DNA of 64,000 nt from Marinomonas flavescens (lineage in GTDB: Bacteria > Pseudomonadota > Gammaproteobacteria > Pseudomonadales > Marinomonadaceae), in NCBI RefSeq assembly GCF_004352835.1, contig NZ_SJSB01000009.1, forward strand, positions 1 through 64,000, in the 5' to 3' direction. The position numbers were made by a program, and so were the translations under genes. This document shows, piece by piece, positions 17,583-26,694 of this stretch (the first letter of the stretch is position 1; each line of letters opens with the position of its first letter). The notes under the pieces were generated by a model that made no database searches, was not told the origin of the DNA, and saw nothing but the letters and a program-made list of their open reading frames with translations.

Positions 17583-20015
17583 TTAGAATAAGTTTTCTAG
17601 AGCATTATCCGTTTGCTTTTCTTGTTGAACTTCATTCCCTTGACCATTATCTGAATCCGTTTTACGTCGCGGAGGTATATGGTTTTTCCGGAATATTTCA
17701 AAAATTGCATTTTTCTGCCCTGGTTCTGCACGTTCCCCAGTTTTTGGGTCGATACGAACAGTGACTAAAGAAGACGGTTTATGGATATAGGATAATGGCG
17801 TGCCATCTAATGCGACACGCATGTAGTCTATCCACGTTGGTAAAGAAACCGAGCTACCAAAGGCACCTTTACCTAAGCTGGTGGAGTCATCAAAGCCGCT
17901 CCAAACGGTTGTCACTAGATTGCCATTATAGCCAGAGAACCAAGCATCTTTACCTTCGTTGGTTGTACCTGTTTTACCTGCAAGGTCGGCACGCTTCAAG
18001 ACTAATGCTCGGCGTCCAGTACCATGGCGAATGACATCGCGCATCATGTCATAGATGATGTAATCCACTTCAGGGTCTAATTCTTGTTTGGCAACAGGAC
18101 GATTCTGTACGCCTTGAGGAGTATTGAAAAGCCCAGTTTGTTGATCGCTGTCGGTGTTCTTATCCAGCAGGGTGCAAGTGCGACACACGGTTTCTGGATT
18201 TGCTTGAAATACGATCTTGTTATTTCTATCGGTAATGTGGTCAATCAAGTAAGGCGTAATTTTGTAGCCACCATTTGAAAAGACCGCATAGCCGGTTGCC
18301 ATTTGCATTGGTGATACGCTGGCCGTTCCTAATGCTAATGACAAGTTATGTGGTAATTCGTCTTGGTTAAAGCCAAAGCGGGTTAAGAATTTGAGCGTAG
18401 GCTTAATGCCTAACTCTTGTAATAGCCGTACAGATACAATGTTTTGTGAGCGGTACAGGGCTGGTCTAAGTCGTGTAGGCCCATAGAACCGACCATTATC
18501 ATTGGTTGGACGCCACGCTTTATCTAAATTTGAATCCTCAAAGACAATGGGTGCATCGTTGATGATACTGGCAGCAGTATAGCCATGAGCGAGTGCACTA
18601 GAATAGATAAATGGCTTAAAGCTGGAGCCAGGTTGGCGTTTAGATTGTGTGACGCGATTAAATTTATTTTCATAATAATTAAAACCGCCAACCAAAGCCT
18701 GAATGGCGCCATCTTTACTATCTAAAGAGATGAGGGCACTTTGTAATTTAGGTTTCTGAGTAAGGATCCAGCCAAGGTTAGCATCAGGGCGAAGGTCAAT
18801 AATATCGCCAGGCACCATGATATCTGCCACTGTTTGTGGCGCTGGGCCTCGAGCATTGTCATTAATATAGGGGTTAGCCCATTTCATTGAATCCCAAGGT
18901 AGCGTGATTTTATCGCCATTATTAAGCAACACATCGGCGGTTTTGTCAGTGGTTGATAGGACTAATCCTACTTTCCATATGTGCAAAGTATTGTAGGCGT
19001 TAAGTGCCTTTTCTTGTTCTTCCAACGGTTCGTCGAGTAGCTTCAAGCGTGTTGCTATTGTGCCTCGATAACCGTGTTTCATATCGTAGCTAAGCACTCC
19101 ATCGTTAATCGCTTGGTTGGCCGCAGTTTGGCGCTTAGAATTGATGGTAGTGTAGACGCTGAGGCCGTCCGTATAGAGTTTGTCGCCATAGGTTACATGA
19201 AGTTCTGAGCGGATCATTTCGGCCACGTAACCTGCTTCTACGTCAGGCGCCATGCCGTGATCTGTTGCTGTGACTGGGGCTTCTACGGCCTCTTGGTATT
19301 CTTTTTTGTTGATTGATCCAAGCGACAACATGCGTTGTAAAATCCAATTTCGACGTATTAACGCACGAGATGGATTGACGACAGGGTTATAGCTAGATGG
19401 CGCTTTAGGCAGGCCTGCTATCATGGCATATTGTGCTAGATCGAGATCTTTCAGTGTTTTACCGTAATACACTTGAGAAGCGGCTTCAAAACCGTATGCA
19501 CGTTTGCCTAAGTAAATTTTATTCACATACAGTTCGAGGATTTCGTGCTTGGTAAGCTCTCGTTCCATTTTTAATGAAATAAATATTTCGGTGAATTTAC
19601 GTGTAAACGTTTGTTGAAAAGAAAGGAAGTAGTTTCTTGCTACTTGCATGGTGATGGTACTACCACCGCCTTGAATTTTGCCTGTCGTGACGAGTTGAAC
19701 GGCGGCACGACCTAAGCCCATGATATCGATGCCAGGGTGGTGGTAAAAATTACTGTCTTCGGCCGCGAGAATGGCATGCTCTAGCTGAGGAGGAAGTTGT
19801 GCATAGGTAATAGGTGTACGGCGTTGTTCACCAAATTCACCAATTAGTTTGTTATCTTCGGTGTAAATTCGTAGTGGGATCTGTAGTTCAATATCTTTTA
19901 GTTCAGCCACTGTTGGAATGCGATCTTTGACACTTTCGTAAATGCCAAAGGTGACCGCCGCGCCAGTAATCACACCAAATAGAGTTAAGAAAAAGAGAAT
20001 TTTTAATACTTTCAA
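17583..20015 (-). CDS. mrcA: Penicillin-binding protein 1A
   Basis: Bifunctional class A PBP (ponA/mrcA), inner membrane facing the periplasm. After a short cytoplasmic tail and one N-terminal helix comes the glycosyltransferase domain, with AAEDSNFYHHPG (catalytic Glu), GGSTITMQVARN and KIYLGKRAYGFEAAS. The PBP1A-specific OB-like insert (about 320-430) follows. The transpeptidase has SSFK (SxxK), SQN and KTGTT. A TTG at 20015 preceded by GGAT gives MKVLKILFF, the usual PBP1A start, and 810 residues; a TTG six codons upstream has no ribosome binding site. It is divergent from the hof/pil-like locus, the conserved gammaproteobacterial layout. Confidence 0.95.
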   Translation of the reverse strand: MKVLKILFFLTLFGVITGAAVTFGIYESVKDRIPTVAELKDIELQIPLRIYTEDNKLIGEFGEQRRTPITYAQLPPQLEHAILAAEDSNFYHHPGIDIMGLGRAAVQLVTTGKIQGGGSTITMQVARNYFLSFQQTFTRKFTEIFISLKMERELTKHEILELYVNKIYLGKRAYGFEAASQVYYGKTLKDLDLAQYAMIAGLPKAPSSYNPVVNPSRALIRRNWILQRMLSLGSINKKEYQEAVEAPVTATDHGMAPDVEAGYVAEMIRSELHVTYGDKLYTDGLSVYTTINSKRQTAANQAINDGVLSYDMKHGYRGTIATRLKLLDEPLEEQEKALNAYNTLHIWKVGLVLSTTDKTADVLLNNGDKITLPWDSMKWANPYINDNARGPAPQTVADIMVPGDIIDLRPDANLGWILTQKPKLQSALISLDSKDGAIQALVGGFNYYENKFNRVTQSKRQPGSSFKPFIYSSALAHGYTAASIINDAPIVFEDSNLDKAWRPTNDNGRFYGPTRLRPALYRSQNIVSVRLLQELGIKPTLKFLTRFGFNQDELPHNLSLALGTASVSPMQMATGYAVFSNGGYKITPYLIDHITDRNNKIVFQANPETVCRTCTLLDKNTDSDQQTGLFNTPQGVQNRPVAKQELDPEVDYIIYDMMRDVIRHGTGRRALVLKRADLAGKTGTTNEGKDAWFSGYNGNLVTTVWSGFDDSTSLGKGAFGSSVSLPTWIDYMRVALDGTPLSYIHKPSSLVTVRIDPKTGERAEPGQKNAIFEIFRKNHIPPRRKTDSDNGQGNEVQQEKQTDNALENLF

Positions 20016-20168
20016 AATACAGATCCAATACAAACGGATGAAAAAAATAACATTATAAACAGATTGTGCTGTGCTTAGGTGATCAACTTTGCAGCAAATC
20101 GTGCTATCTTGCCAGTATTCGGTTAGGAAACCGAGACAATAAAGTGCTGATTACTTCAAGGATGAATC

Positions 20169-21131
20169 ATGAAGCCAATATTCCCAGACTGTGTGGTCTT
20201 CTACTCAGTGTCTGAATGTCATGTGTATGATGTTAGCCACTTACCTGAAGGACTTCCATTTGACTCAGACAAAGAAAAATCACTTCCCAGCGATGTTCAA
20301 ATTGACGCCATACAAGCGCAATTAGACCATGAATCTTTAGTAAACAAAAAACATATACTGATAGTAGTCCCCGACGCTTGGTTGTCTATATCTGAGCACC
20401 AACTTGATCACCCCTTATCAAAAAAACTTGCGCCACTTGCGGCACTGGCATTCGCGACTGAAACTACATTTGCACCGCCTGACTCAATTTTCTACTACTA
20501 TCGAGTGACCAAGTTAAGCAAACAAAGCAGTCGGCTTAATATTGTGGCTTGTTCAAGAAATACCATGGAACATCTGAGTCTTCCTTTTCAAAAAAGTGCT
20601 AAATGCTCAGGCATTATTTCACAACAACAATGGCTTCAACGTCCACATCATCGTTTCAATCTCATTCTGTTATCTCATCAATATCTCGCGGTGTATCAGC
20701 CAGAAGAAAAGAAACAACAGAATGCTCGTAAGCGCTGGATTTGTTTAGTGTTGGCGAGCGTGGTGTTGCATGTCGCTTTCTTTGCGTTTTTTTATTCCAT
20801 TAATACCGACTATGAGAACCAGCGAATAGAACAACAAACAGCTCAAGCGCAGCAAATAGTATTGCCAAAGCAAGGTAATATTTTTGTAGGTGCGGTATTA
20901 GCCACATTGCGGACAATGCCGCGAGAAGTACGTTTGTCGTCATTTCAGAGTAAGAATAATACGGCCTCTATACGATTGAGCCTACCAGAAGACACATTGC
21001 AACCTCTACTCACACAATGGCGTCAAAAACACCCAAATTGGCGATGGCAGATGAGCATCGTCCAATCGGGAGCGGGTTCATTAAAAACACAGGAGGTGAT
21101 CGATGTGGACCTTATCGTTTCTACGTTCTAA
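20169..21131 (+). CDS. GspL-like PilM-PilN composite protein (HofM/HofN position)
   Basis: 320-residue protein not recognised with certainty. Residues 1-190 are cytoplasmic and soluble. One membrane helix follows a basic ARKRW stretch (about 192-212). A helical stretch and a small periplasmic alpha/beta domain (about 245-320) follow. This is the GspL plan: a PilM-like actin-fold half joined to a PilN-like half. It sits exactly where hofM/pilM starts, between mrcA and a HofQ-like secretin. No conserved ATP-binding motif is obvious in the first half. The call rests on position and topology. Confidence 0.5.
   Translation: MKPIFPDCVVFYSVSECHVYDVSHLPEGLPFDSDKEKSLPSDVQIDAIQAQLDHESLVNKKHILIVVPDAWLSISEHQLDHPLSKKLAPLAALAFATETTFAPPDSIFYYYRVTKLSKQSSRLNIVACSRNTMEHLSLPFQKSAKCSGIISQQQWLQRPHHRFNLILLSHQYLAVYQPEEKKQQNARKRWICLVLASVVLHVAFFAFFYSINTDYENQRIEQQTAQAQQIVLPKQGNIFVGAVLATLRTMPREVRLSSFQSKNNTASIRLSLPEDTLQPLLTQWRQKHPNWRWQMSIVQSGAGSLKTQEVIDVDLIVSTF
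21091..21101 (+). promoter_or_regulatory. Near-perfect Shine-Dalgarno inside the upstream gene
   Basis: AGGAGGTGATC, 11 bases complementary to the usual 16S rRNA 3' end, lies at 21091-21101 within the coding end of the preceding gene. It sets the ATG at 21103 with ideal spacing. Confidence 0.85.
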
Positions 21132-21807
21132 GTCTTATCCCCCGCTGTCACGAACCTTGTTCCTTTTGTTGCTTATTTTGCAGGCGGGTTGCTGGTACCC
21201 ATTGCTACAAACTTTATATCGTGAAAGCCACGATGATCAACGTCAGCAAGTACGGTTTGAAAAACAACGCTTAGATAGGATGCGCCAATCTGAGAAATTA
21301 GCGCAGGCTCGCTTTTTACAACACGATGGTATTGCTGCTCGTATAGTGAAGGCTAAGGAAGGGCAGATAACGCAATGGGCTATTCGCGGTGAAGCGTTGT
21401 TAACTCAGTGGCAGGTATTACAAGAGGTGATTCAAGAAAATGCGGCGCTTGGTTTAACCACAGTGGTGTGGTCTGCGAAGATGAACGGCCGCTGGCACGG
21501 GGACTTGGTCTTTGATGTGTTAGCGCCAAAACCCCAGCGTGCTTATCAAGATTGGTTGCCCGTTCGTTTACAGGCAATATCAAAACTGCCACATCATTGG
21601 GAGCTGGTTTCAACGATGACTTTTGAGGGTGAGGCATCAGCCTTGCTCTCTCATAAGTCATCAAAGCGTTGGGTTTCTAAGGGCGCTTGGCTTCCTATGT
21701 TAGGCATGACTGTTGAGCAAGTATTACTGGAAAGCGTGACGCTAGTGTCGATGTCAGGTGACACTTTTGCTCTTAACTTACGCCACCAAAATAGAGTGAA
21801 GGAGTAA
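21103..21807 (+). CDS. PilO/GspM-like inner-membrane assembly protein (HofO/HofP position)
   Basis: 234-residue protein with no confident family match. It has a short basic N-terminus, one membrane helix (about 18-36), a charged predicted coiled coil (about 40-75), a periplasmic alpha/beta stretch (about 95-165), and a C-terminal beta-type segment (GAWLPMLGMTVEQVLLESV..). The first three parts follow PilO/GspM layout; the last loosely resembles the secretin-contacting module of PilP/HofP. It overlaps the upstream gene by 29 bp and ends 4 bp before the secretin, so the three genes are translationally coupled. Confidence 0.5.
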   Translation: MWTLSFLRSKSYPPLSRTLFLLLLILQAGCWYPLLQTLYRESHDDQRQQVRFEKQRLDRMRQSEKLAQARFLQHDGIAARIVKAKEGQITQWAIRGEALLTQWQVLQEVIQENAALGLTTVVWSAKMNGRWHGDLVFDVLAPKPQRAYQDWLPVRLQAISKLPHHWELVSTMTFEGEASALLSHKSSKRWVSKGAWLPMLGMTVEQVLLESVTLVSMSGDTFALNLRHQNRVKE

Positions 21808-21811
21808 TTGT

Positions 21812-22963
21812 ATGCGCTACATTCTCTTGGTTATTATTTTCCTATTGCCTCAACGCTTACTAGCCATTGATGTCATGTTCGAATCTCGCCCTATACAGGA
21901 AGTGTTGCCTTGGCTCGCGTCTAAAATGCAAAAAAGTTTAGTGATTAGTCCCGATATTAAACAATCACTTACGTTATCGATAAAAGATGCTTCTTGGAAA
22001 GAGGTGATGGAGGCCGTAGCGCAGCAACCAGGAATTACACTGACATGGAAAGGGGCCGTCGCTGTGTTAATGCCGACGAGTAAGACGGTAAAAAGCACGC
22101 AGTGTCAGCGAGCTTATTGGATGCTGCGCCATGCAAAAGCGAAAGTGGTTGGAGGGCACCTGAAAACACTGTATCCAACGATGTCTTTAGTCGTTGATGA
22201 GCGAACCAATTCGGTCATTACTTTTTCCTGTCAGGCGGTTGAAGGATTAGCAAAAACGCTTGCTTGGTTGGATATTCCTTTGCGACAAATTGAAATCAGC
22301 GCGCAGATCGCACAAGTAAGCACTTCGGCGCAATCTCAATTTGGGGTCAATTGGCAAGCAAACTTATCTGATAGCGTGCGTTCTTCTATTGGTGGAGCCA
22401 TCGACTTAAGCGCGTTAACGCCAACGAGTAGTTTGTCCATTGCTGGTAGCAGCGGGCTGAGTTTATTGTCTTTTACCTTAGACATGCTAGAAAGCGAAGG
22501 AATGGCAAAGGTTTTGTCAAAACCTAAAATAGTAGCGATAGAGGGGGAGTTGGCGCGTATTGAATCAGGAACAGAAATACCTTATCAAACCGTTAAGGAT
22601 GACAATGTTAATGTGGAGTTTCGAGATGCCGCGTTGGTGTTGGAAGTAAGGCCTTTTGTTAAAGAGGGAAATCGTATCTTGCTGGAATTGACCATTCATC
22701 AAGATTCGGTTGGTGATTTAGTGAATGGTGTGCCGAGCCTAGAAACGAATCGTTTAAAAACACAGGTCGTTGTTAATGACCAAGAAACACTTGTTTTAGG
22801 TGGGATTTTTAGAGAAGCGCGTTTTAAAATAACAAGTAAGGTGCCTATTTTAGGAGACATACCCATTCTTGGTGTATTATTTAAAAGACAAACAGAACAA
22901 CAAGAAAAGGTTGAATTGCTTGTATTTATTACACCAAAGCTGCTACAAATGTCAGTTAACTAG
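21812..22963 (+). CDS. hofQ: HofQ/PilQ-type outer-membrane secretin
   Basis: Short secretin of 383 residues with a signal peptide (about 1-18). A secretin-and-TonB-like N0 domain follows (about 20-90), then one N1-type module with LVVDERTNSVITF (about 128-140). The C-terminal secretin barrel shows VLSKPKIVAIEGELARIESGTEIPYQ-like sequence, ETLVLGGIF and VPILGDIPILGVLFK. The AMIN domains of full PilQ (about 700 residues) are missing, so it is nearer HofQ/ComE of DNA-uptake systems. The position before aroK-aroB is conserved. Start ATG has AAGGAG upstream. Confidence 0.85.
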   Translation: MRYILLVIIFLLPQRLLAIDVMFESRPIQEVLPWLASKMQKSLVISPDIKQSLTLSIKDASWKEVMEAVAQQPGITLTWKGAVAVLMPTSKTVKSTQCQRAYWMLRHAKAKVVGGHLKTLYPTMSLVVDERTNSVITFSCQAVEGLAKTLAWLDIPLRQIEISAQIAQVSTSAQSQFGVNWQANLSDSVRSSIGGAIDLSALTPTSSLSIAGSSGLSLLSFTLDMLESEGMAKVLSKPKIVAIEGELARIESGTEIPYQTVKDDNVNVEFRDAALVLEVRPFVKEGNRILLELTIHQDSVGDLVNGVPSLETNRLKTQVVVNDQETLVLGGIFREARFKITSKVPILGDIPILGVLFKRQTEQQEKVELLVFITPKLLQMSVN

Positions 22964-23005
22964 GCTGCAGTCTGAAACTGCTTAATTTCGATATAATTAA
23001 ATATA

Positions 23006-23575
23006 ATGATAAAAGCTCCCAATATAATTTTAGTAGGCCCGATGGGTGCTGGAAAAACGACTATAGGTCGTTTGCTTTCACATTCGTTAGGCAGAGAATT
23101 CTATGACTCAGACAGAGTGATAGAAGAGAATGCTGGGGCTGATATCCCTTGGATTTTCGAAAAAGAAGGCGAAGATGGCTTTCGTAAGCGAGAAACTCAT
23201 GCTCTTGAGTGTATGCTACAAGAAAATCAAGAGAGTGTTGTTCTTGCTACGGGTGGAGGTATTGTTATGCGTGAAGAAAATCGACAGCTTCTTCGTGACG
23301 GTAATGCCCTCGTTGTATATCTTTATGCTTCGGTTTCGCAGCAATTACATCGTACCTCCAAAAGCAATCATCGACCTCTATTGAAAACCGGTGACCCTAA
23401 AGCGACATTGAAAAAACTCTTTCAAGTACGAGATCCGCTTTACCGCGACGTCGCTACCTTGGTTGTTGAAACGGATTCACGCCATCCTAAGTCGGTTGCT
23501 AATAAGGCTTTAGAGGCCATCAAACGTCATTTAAAATCAGAGAGCAAGAAGCAGAATGCGAACGTTAACGGTTGA
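23006..23575 (+). CDS. aroK: Shikimate kinase
   Basis: Phosphorylates shikimate at the 3-hydroxyl in the chorismate pathway. The 189 residues include Walker [10 protein letters not shown] (11-19), the shikimate-binding DSD and FRKRETHAL region, and GGGIV (81-85). RPLLKTGDP (about 130) lies in the lid. It overlaps aroB by 20 bp, an arrangement that usually couples translation. No ribosome binding site is evident 43 bp after the secretin. Confidence 0.97.
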   Translation: MIKAPNIILVGPMGAGKTTIGRLLSHSLGREFYDSDRVIEENAGADIPWIFEKEGEDGFRKRETHALECMLQENQESVVLATGGGIVMREENRQLLRDGNALVVYLYASVSQQLHRTSKSNHRPLLKTGDPKATLKKLFQVRDPLYRDVATLVVETDSRHPKSVANKALEAIKRHLKSESKKQNANVNG

Positions 23576-24659
23576 ACTAGGAGAAAGAAGCTACCCTATT
23601 TATATTGGTAGTGGAATTCGTCACCAAAAAGACCTTTTTGATCAGGCTATCCATGGCAAACAAGTCATGATTGTCACCAATGATACTGTCGAACACTTGT
23701 ACCTGGATGCCATGGTCTCGATGCTGAGTGAAGACTACCAAGTGGCTGTCTGCATTTTACCTGATGGTGAGGTGTATAAAAATCTAGATACCTACAATCA
23801 AATTATTACGTCATTGCTAGAAGCCAAACATAATCGCACAACCACTGTGATAGCTTTGGGCGGCGGTGTAGTGGGTGATATGGCGGGTTATGCGGCGGCT
23901 ACTTACCAACGTGGTGTCCCTTTTATTCAGGTGCCAACGACTTTGCTATCACAGGTAGATTCATCTGTAGGTGGCAAAACCGGTGTGAATCATCCACTGG
24001 GTAAAAATATGATAGGCGCGTTTTATCAGCCGCAAGCCGTGATCATTGATACGCAAACTTTAGAAACCTTACCATTGAAAGAGTTGTCTGCCGGTATGGC
24101 AGAAGTCATTAAATATGGACTGATTTGCGACACGTCATTTTTTGACTGGTTAGAACAAGAAATTGACGCTTTAATGGCACTGGATAATGATAAAATTAGT
24201 GATGCTATTTATCGCTCTTGTTTGGCTAAAGCAAATGTTGTTGCGCAAGATGAGCGAGAAGGTGGCATACGAGCTATTCTGAATTTAGGTCATACTTTTG
24301 GTCATGCCATTGAAACTCATATGGGATATGGCAATTGGTTACATGGTGAAGCGGTAGCGGCAGGTTGTATTCTCGCCGTCGATTTATCTTGGCGTATGGG
24401 CAATATGTCTGAGCAGGATGTTAACCGTTGTGTTGCATTATTTACAGCCGCTAAATTACCAATATTGCCGCCGGCGGTTATGACATTGGAAAATTTCAAA
24501 GACTTGATGTCATTGGATAAAAAAGTGTTAGATGGCAGTTTACGTTTAGTTTTATTAGGTGATCTTGGCGATGCTATTGTGACATCAGATTTTCCAATGG
24601 ATGATTTTGATGCCTGTATTAATGATGCATTAGAGGCAAGCGCACAAATTACCTCTTAG
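23556..24659 (+). CDS. aroB: 3-dehydroquinate synthase
   Basis: NAD- and metal-dependent second enzyme of the shikimate pathway. The 367 residues carry [10 protein letters not shown], the NAD-binding [20 protein letters not shown] (about 104-123), [19 protein letters not shown], and the metal ligands in [11 protein letters not shown] and [10 protein letters not shown]. Its first codons lie within the aroK end, with damX 28 bp downstream. Confidence 0.98.
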   Translation: MRTLTVELGERSYPIYIGSGIRHQKDLFDQAIHGKQVMIVTNDTVEHLYLDAMVSMLSEDYQVAVCILPDGEVYKNLDTYNQIITSLLEAKHNRTTTVIALGGGVVGDMAGYAAATYQRGVPFIQVPTTLLSQVDSSVGGKTGVNHPLGKNMIGAFYQPQAVIIDTQTLETLPLKELSAGMAEVIKYGLICDTSFFDWLEQEIDALMALDNDKISDAIYRSCLAKANVVAQDEREGGIRAILNLGHTFGHAIETHMGYGNWLHGEAVAAGCILAVDLSWRMGNMSEQDVNRCVALFTAAKLPILPPAVMTLENFKDLMSLDKKVLDGSLRLVLLGDLGDAIVTSDFPMDDFDACINDALEASAQITS

Positions 24660-24687
24660 CTATATCGTGCCACTTTAAAGGACAAGA

Positions 24688-26253
24688 ATGTCAGATCCCA
24701 GTTTTCAGCTTGACTTAGAAAATGCTCTAAATCAGCCGCCAAAAGCGACGCTGAGGGATCCGTTCGGCTCTAAAGACATGTCCGCCTACTTTGCCTCTGA
24801 AGAAGGTAATCAACAGTTAGCTTTGCTTGAGCACTTAAGCCGTTACAGTAATTTATTGTCGGTTGTGCAAGGTCCTCAAGGCAGCGGTAAAAGTCGTTTT
24901 ATGATGGAGTTTGCGCGTCATCAAGATGATTCGACGATTATTAGTCAAGTAAAGGGCAGCATGCTGATGACAGCAGGCCAGTTACTTCAAGCTATCTATA
25001 GCGGTTTCTCTACGCAACTAAAAGAGCCACCTAATGAGGCGACTTTTGGTCCACTGCTGAAATTTTCTCATGAGTCAGAAGCGCGGGGCCAGAAGGCATT
25101 GATCTTGATCGACAATGCTCAAGAGCTGAATACCGATGCGGTTAGTATGTTGTTAGACATGATGTCGTTAGCCACTGAAAATCAATCTGTACCTCATGTC
25201 GCTCTGTTTACTGAATCTCCTATTTCGCGGAATCTAGACTCCTACCAGCGTTCTCGTTATGAGCAATTAAGTCACACGCTGGATATCGCCCCTTATTCAT
25301 TTGAACAAACCAAAGCGTACTTATTGCATCGAGTGCGAACCGTGGGTGGTAGCATTAATTTGCCATTTACTGAGAAGCAGGTTAAACAAATTTATCAGGA
25401 GTCTGGAGGTTATCCGGGTGCTATTAACCAGGTAGCTCAGTCTATGATGGGCAACGGTGAAAAAGGTGTTAAGCGCGGCAGTCGATTTAATTTAGCGTTG
25501 GGCTTTCCGCTGGTTCATATGGCTCTGCTTTGTGTGGTGATGCTAGGTATCCTGATTGCCGTGGTATTTAGTGATCCTGATAAAACGGCTTCAGAAATGA
25601 CGGACCGTACGAGTAATGTTATTCCGTTAAGTCCAAAACCAGAATTACGTGCTGGGCAATCTTCTTCTGAGACCATCGCTCGGATTGATGCGATGCAGCG
25701 CAAAATCGGCATGGAGGGCAAGGTTTCGCTTCCTCCCATTCCGGCTGGTGTAGAAGAAAGTGCCAATGTCTCCACATCTTCAATACAACCTGAAGCGCCA
25801 TCAATGACGTCATCATTGCCCGTTGCGCCTATTCGTCAAGCGATACCAAAAGCAACACCAGCCCCTATTCAAGAGTCTGCTCCGATGGTTATTGAACCGA
25901 CGACAGTGGATAAAACGCCAGTGGCTACTATAAGTAAGCGCTCTAATGATCCATTTGATAAGACACAATGGTGGTTATCACAAAGTCCAAGTCGTTATAC
26001 GCTACAATTATTAGGGACTTATAACCTTGATACGGTGAAAGATTTCATCAAATCTCAAGGCAGTGTTAGTGTTTTTAGCTACTTTAAGTCGAAACACAAT
26101 GGCCGTGATTGGTATGTAGTAGTATATGGCATGTACCGAAACCGCAGTGAAGCAATCGCCGCAGTTGAATCGCTTCCCAAAGATTTAAGAGACTTAAACC
26201 CTTGGTCCAGAAGCGTTCGAAGTATCCAGCAAGACATTAAAAAAGCAGGATAA
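24688..26253 (+). CDS. damX: DamX-like cell-division ATPase with SPOR domain
   Basis: 521-residue inner-membrane protein. An N-terminal AAA-type ATPase domain has Walker A GPQGSGKS (62-69) and LILIDNAQEL as the Walker B region. One membrane helix follows (about 273-293), then a Pro/Ser/Thr-rich linker and a C-terminal SPOR domain (about 435-515) for septal glycan binding. The aroB-damX order matches E. coli, where dam follows; here dam is absent. The ATG has AAAGGACAAGA upstream. Confidence 0.88.
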   Translation: MSDPSFQLDLENALNQPPKATLRDPFGSKDMSAYFASEEGNQQLALLEHLSRYSNLLSVVQGPQGSGKSRFMMEFARHQDDSTIISQVKGSMLMTAGQLLQAIYSGFSTQLKEPPNEATFGPLLKFSHESEARGQKALILIDNAQELNTDAVSMLLDMMSLATENQSVPHVALFTESPISRNLDSYQRSRYEQLSHTLDIAPYSFEQTKAYLLHRVRTVGGSINLPFTEKQVKQIYQESGGYPGAINQVAQSMMGNGEKGVKRGSRFNLALGFPLVHMALLCVVMLGILIAVVFSDPDKTASEMTDRTSNVIPLSPKPELRAGQSSSETIARIDAMQRKIGMEGKVSLPPIPAGVEESANVSTSSIQPEAPSMTSSLPVAPIRQAIPKATPAPIQESAPMVIEPTTVDKTPVATISKRSNDPFDKTQWWLSQSPSRYTLQLLGTYNLDTVKDFIKSQGSVSVFSYFKSKHNGRDWYVVVYGMYRNRSEAIAAVESLPKDLRDLNPWSRSVRSIQQDIKKAG

Positions 26254-26694
26254 TCGCCTGAAATAGGCTAATAACCGTTGATTAGATTCGATATTCTGCA
26301 TTTCTTACATCGATTTAGAACTATTCTTGCGTTTTTTTAGGCGATTTTTTTTAAAAAATCATCATTTCCCGATAAAAAACCATTTATCTCTGAAATACAC
26401 ACATTCGCAGTGGAATTTTCTGTTTGGAAAATCTCCAGCCATAGATAATTCTCCTCGAAGCGTTTAACTGCACTGAAACACCCGCTAAAAAACCACAAAA
26501 TGACGCTAACCCCTGTTAGTCGGATTTGAGTAGTCGCACGCTGCGAGGTACTATCATTCTCCTTTTGGGTGGTCTATAGGGCAGATAACAATCATTCTCA
26601 AAGCCGGTTAATGGCTTTCTACATGTCTGACCATCAAAATTTCATTTTTAGTTCTAGTTAATAATCTTTACGTTTCAACTGTGGGAGTTGGTGT
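26254..26694 (+). other. Long gltB upstream region, no gene seen
   Basis: 441 bp without a credible gene. It is AT-rich near 26330-26360 (GATTTTTTTTAAAAAATC palindrome at about 26343) and has a small hairpin AAAGCC/GGCTTT at 26600-26618. The length and structure suggest a regulated gltB leader; no clear sigma-70 or sigma-54 promoter was identified by eye. Confidence 0.5.

Noticed and set aside
20169-21131. Calling the first hof-like gene pilM
   Set aside because: It is shorter than PilM, has a membrane helix and periplasmic domain PilM lacks, and shows no clear actin-fold ATP motifs.
26581-26599. Fur-box-like sequence upstream of gltB (GATAACAATCATTCTC)
   Set aside because: Only 13 of 19 positions match the Fur consensus and one half is poor; not enough to claim a site.
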